Below, one piece after another: positions 62,214-64,000 of a stretch of 64,000 nt of DNA (position 1 is its first letter; the number at the start of each line of letters is the position of its first letter). Below the pieces are notes generated by a model that saw only the letters and a program-made list of their open reading frames with translations, searched no databases and was not told the DNA's origin. A program made the position numbers and the translations under genes. This DNA comes from Jaminaea rosea (lineage: Eukaryota; Basidiomycota; Exobasidiomycetes; Microstromatales): the NCBI RefSeq assembly GCF_003144245.1, contig NW_020289980.1, forward strand, positions 372,001 to 436,000. Direction: 5' to 3'.

Positions 62214-64000
62214 CTACAGCTGCCCGATCGAGCCTCCCTGCGGCGCCGGCACCTCGCGCACCTCGCGCACGCTCGCTCCCTGACCCTCCTGCACTCCCGC
62301 CCCTACGCTCGCCATATCCTGTTGTGTCACACCCTCCACGCTCGGTGGGGGCTGCATCTCGGTGCCCATTCTCTGAGCCTCCTCGTACGCGCGCGCGTGC
62401 GCCTGCTGAGTGTGTTGCGCCTTCCTCATCAACTCGTGCACCTGGCGCAGTTGGCGTTGCACCTTGAGCCTGTCCGCGTAAAGCTCGCGTCGGCTGACCT
62501 CCAACTGCCTGCGCTCGCTCTCGAGCAGCGCCTCTAGATCCTCGAACTGTCGCATCTTCAACTCCATCTTGCGCATCTGGGCCTCGATGACTTGCTTGAC
62601 CAGGCGTTGGCACTCTCGCTCTTCGAATGAGGCGAGCACATACGCCTTGGATGCTGCTGCTCCCAACGCGATGCTCGCGGCACGTTCGACGGCGGAGCGT
62701 GGCATGGCGGAAGAGGCCTTAGCAGCGTCGGTCACGGTGACTTCGACGGGTCCTGAAGCGGCTGCGGCTGCGGCTGACGAGTCTTCGCCTTCCTTGTCGA
62801 GATCCATGCCGTCCGTGGCTGCCTCCTTCTCGCCCTTCTCGCCCTTCTCGCCGCCCTCCTCGGCCTTCTCGCCCTCGCCGGCGCCCACCCGCTTCTTGAG
62901 CCCCTCCGTCAACTCCCCAAGCGCACTCTGCGCCGCCGCCGACGCAACAGCAGGGCTCACGGCGCTGGCCAGGAACGCCACCACGCTCATGACGGGATTG
63001 TCCGACTGCGAAAACGGCACCGTGTTCCCACCTAGCGCCTTGGGGTCGCGCAGGTACTGCAAAGCCCCCAAATCGCTCTGCTTCCCGCCAGCGCCGCCCA
63101 GATACGGCTCCTCTACGGGTAGCTGTACAAATCGCTGTATGCACTCCTCACTCCCACGCGTCCCCACGTGCTCCTCGACGCGCGCCCAGTCATCCCCGTA
63201 CATCTCCAAAGCCTCCAGCAGGCGCAACGTCTCCGCATCGCTCCATTCCTCGCCGCCTTTCCCGTGCTTGAATGCCGCCTCGTCCACACGCACAAAGTCG
63301 CCCGAGAACATCGATGAGGGGAAGCGGCCATCCGTGTAGCAGCCAGGGCAGAGCGCGTAGTCCTTGTTCTTGATGCTGGCGTAGCGCGTCGAAGTGCAGT
63401 CGCTGCCGCAAGTGTCGCACTGGTAGGAAGAGGAGGCCCCAGCCCCGTTGGCGCGCGCCTTGTCCGCTTGTTGAGCGAGGGAGGCACCCTCCTCGGCGCT
63501 GATCTGACGACTGGCTCTCAGAGTAGTCGAGTAGACGGTGCGACGCAGCTCCAGCGAGACGTCCAGTGATGAGCCCGCGTTGCGCTGCGGTTGCGATTGC
63601 GATTGCGGTGCTGGCTGTGCGCGCGTCTCGCTCTTCGTGCCAGGGTGCAAAGGCTGCAGTCCTCGCGGCGAGTCCACCAAGACACGGAAATGCCCCGTGA
63701 ATGGAGGGCCCAACGCTGCCGGCCTGGTATCCGGGTCGATCTGGTAGTTGATCAAGCCCCACTGCTCGAGGAAACCGTGTACACGCATGATAGAGCACAC
63801 GTCCCCGGCCAAGTTGCGCCTGCACGCCGTAAATGTGAGATACTCGCTCGGGTTGAGACGATACGTATTCACCATGAAGTCGCGATAGTCCTTGTAGATT
63901 TCCGGCGTCTTGCTGCGATTACGCCCGTTGAAGAACTCGGGCAGCGAGCGCCGCTCAAGTGGGGAGATGGCGTTGAAGGAGAACCACGTGCTGTACGACG
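62214..64000 (-). CDS. SWI3/RSC8 (SMARCC-type) subunit, 5' end beyond the right edge
   Basis: The minus-strand frame is open from the right edge to a stop at 62214, about 595 residues of the C-terminal part. Order: most of the SWIRM domain (TWFSFNAISPLERRSLPEFF, RNRSKTPEIYKDYRDFMVNT, DVCSIMRVHGFLEQWGLINY); a ZZ-like zinc module (YQCDTCGSDCTSTRYASIKN, CPGCYTDG); SANT (EEWSDAETLRLLEALEMYGD, DDWARVEEHVGTRGSEECI); and a C-terminal coiled coil (MRKMELKMRQFEDLEALLES). This is the scaffold that dimerises in SWI/SNF or RSC. Gly/Gln-rich and acidic linkers separate the modules. No intron is seen in this part. It converges on enoyl-CoA hydratase (135-bp gap). Confidence 0.95.
   Translation of the reverse strand, partial: SYSTWFSFNAISPLERRSLPEFFNGRNRSKTPEIYKDYRDFMVNTYRLNPSEYLTFTACRRNLAGDVCSIMRVHGFLEQWGLINYQIDPDTRPAALGPPFTGHFRVLVDSPRGLQPLHPGTKSETRAQPAPQSQSQPQRNAGSSLDVSLELRRTVYSTTLRASRQISAEEGASLAQQADKARANGAGASSSYQCDTCGSDCTSTRYASIKNKDYALCPGCYTDGRFPSSMFSGDFVRVDEAAFKHGKGGEEWSDAETLRLLEALEMYGDDWARVEEHVGTRGSEECIQRFVQLPVEEPYLGGAGGKQSDLGALQYLRDPKALGGNTVPFSQSDNPVMSVVAFLASAVSPAVASAAAQSALGELTEGLKKRVGAGEGEKAEEGGEKGEKGEKEAATDGMDLDKEGEDSSAAAAAASGPVEVTVTDAAKASSAMPRSAVERAASIALGAAASKAYVLASFEERECQRLVKQVIEAQMRKMELKMRQFEDLEALLESERRQLEVSRRELYADRLKVQRQLRQVHELMRKAQHTQQAHARAYEEAQRMGTEMQPPPSVEGVTQQDMASVGAGVQEGQGASVREVREVPAPQGGSIGQL

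Overview
The window is nuclear DNA of a fungus. It is GC-rich, with about one gene per 2.5 kb on both strands and short spliceosomal introns (59-130 nt, GT-AG with CTNAC-like branch sites). The gene set is fungal: a yapsin-like protease, an Fps1-like aquaglyceroporin, an Rpn4-type zinc finger, a Pex23-family peroxin and SWI/SNF subunits. A basidiomycete, perhaps Ustilaginomycotina, fits best, but that placement is inference. I rebuilt every intron by hand from splice sites, reading phase and protein continuity.

Layout. 1-15 kb: a partial disordered nuclear-type protein running off the left edge; a COX16-ERV1 fusion; a GPI-type aspartic protease; an Rpn4-like zinc-finger regulator; a four-exon protein kinase. 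15-30 kb: a four-span membrane protein, TRM2, NFU1, PRP5, an SRR1-like protein, a six-exon DysF peroxin, SF3B4/HSH49 and an inactive-E2-like protein. 31-48 kb: a DHA1 transporter, an aquaglyceroporin, an Mtf2-like mitochondrial protein, an ElyC/SanA/YdcF-like protein, SRP68, a nucleoside hydrolase and a 2OG-Fe(II) oxygenase. 47.6-54 kb: a SNF2/STH1 remodeller ATPase and a DMT-family transporter. 54-61 kb: a gene-poor, lineage-specific patch with an orphan ORF that ends at a TGA but continues in frame beyond it, a tandem small-gene family with two decayed copies, and an intron-bearing tRNA-Thr whose 5' half is copied in inverted orientation. 61-64 kb: mitochondrial enoyl-CoA hydratase and a SWI3/RSC8 subunit running off the right edge.

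Links between genes. COX16-ERV1, NFU1, the Mtf2-like protein and enoyl-CoA hydratase act in mitochondria. PRP5 and SF3B4 both act in U2 snRNP branch-site recognition. The SNF2-type ATPase and the SWI3-type protein belong to the same kind of remodelling complex. The strongest candidate for something undescribed is the single-ORF fusion of the cytochrome oxidase assembly factor Cox16 to the intermembrane-space sulfhydryl oxidase Erv1. No virus-like element, CRISPR array or transposon was recognised.
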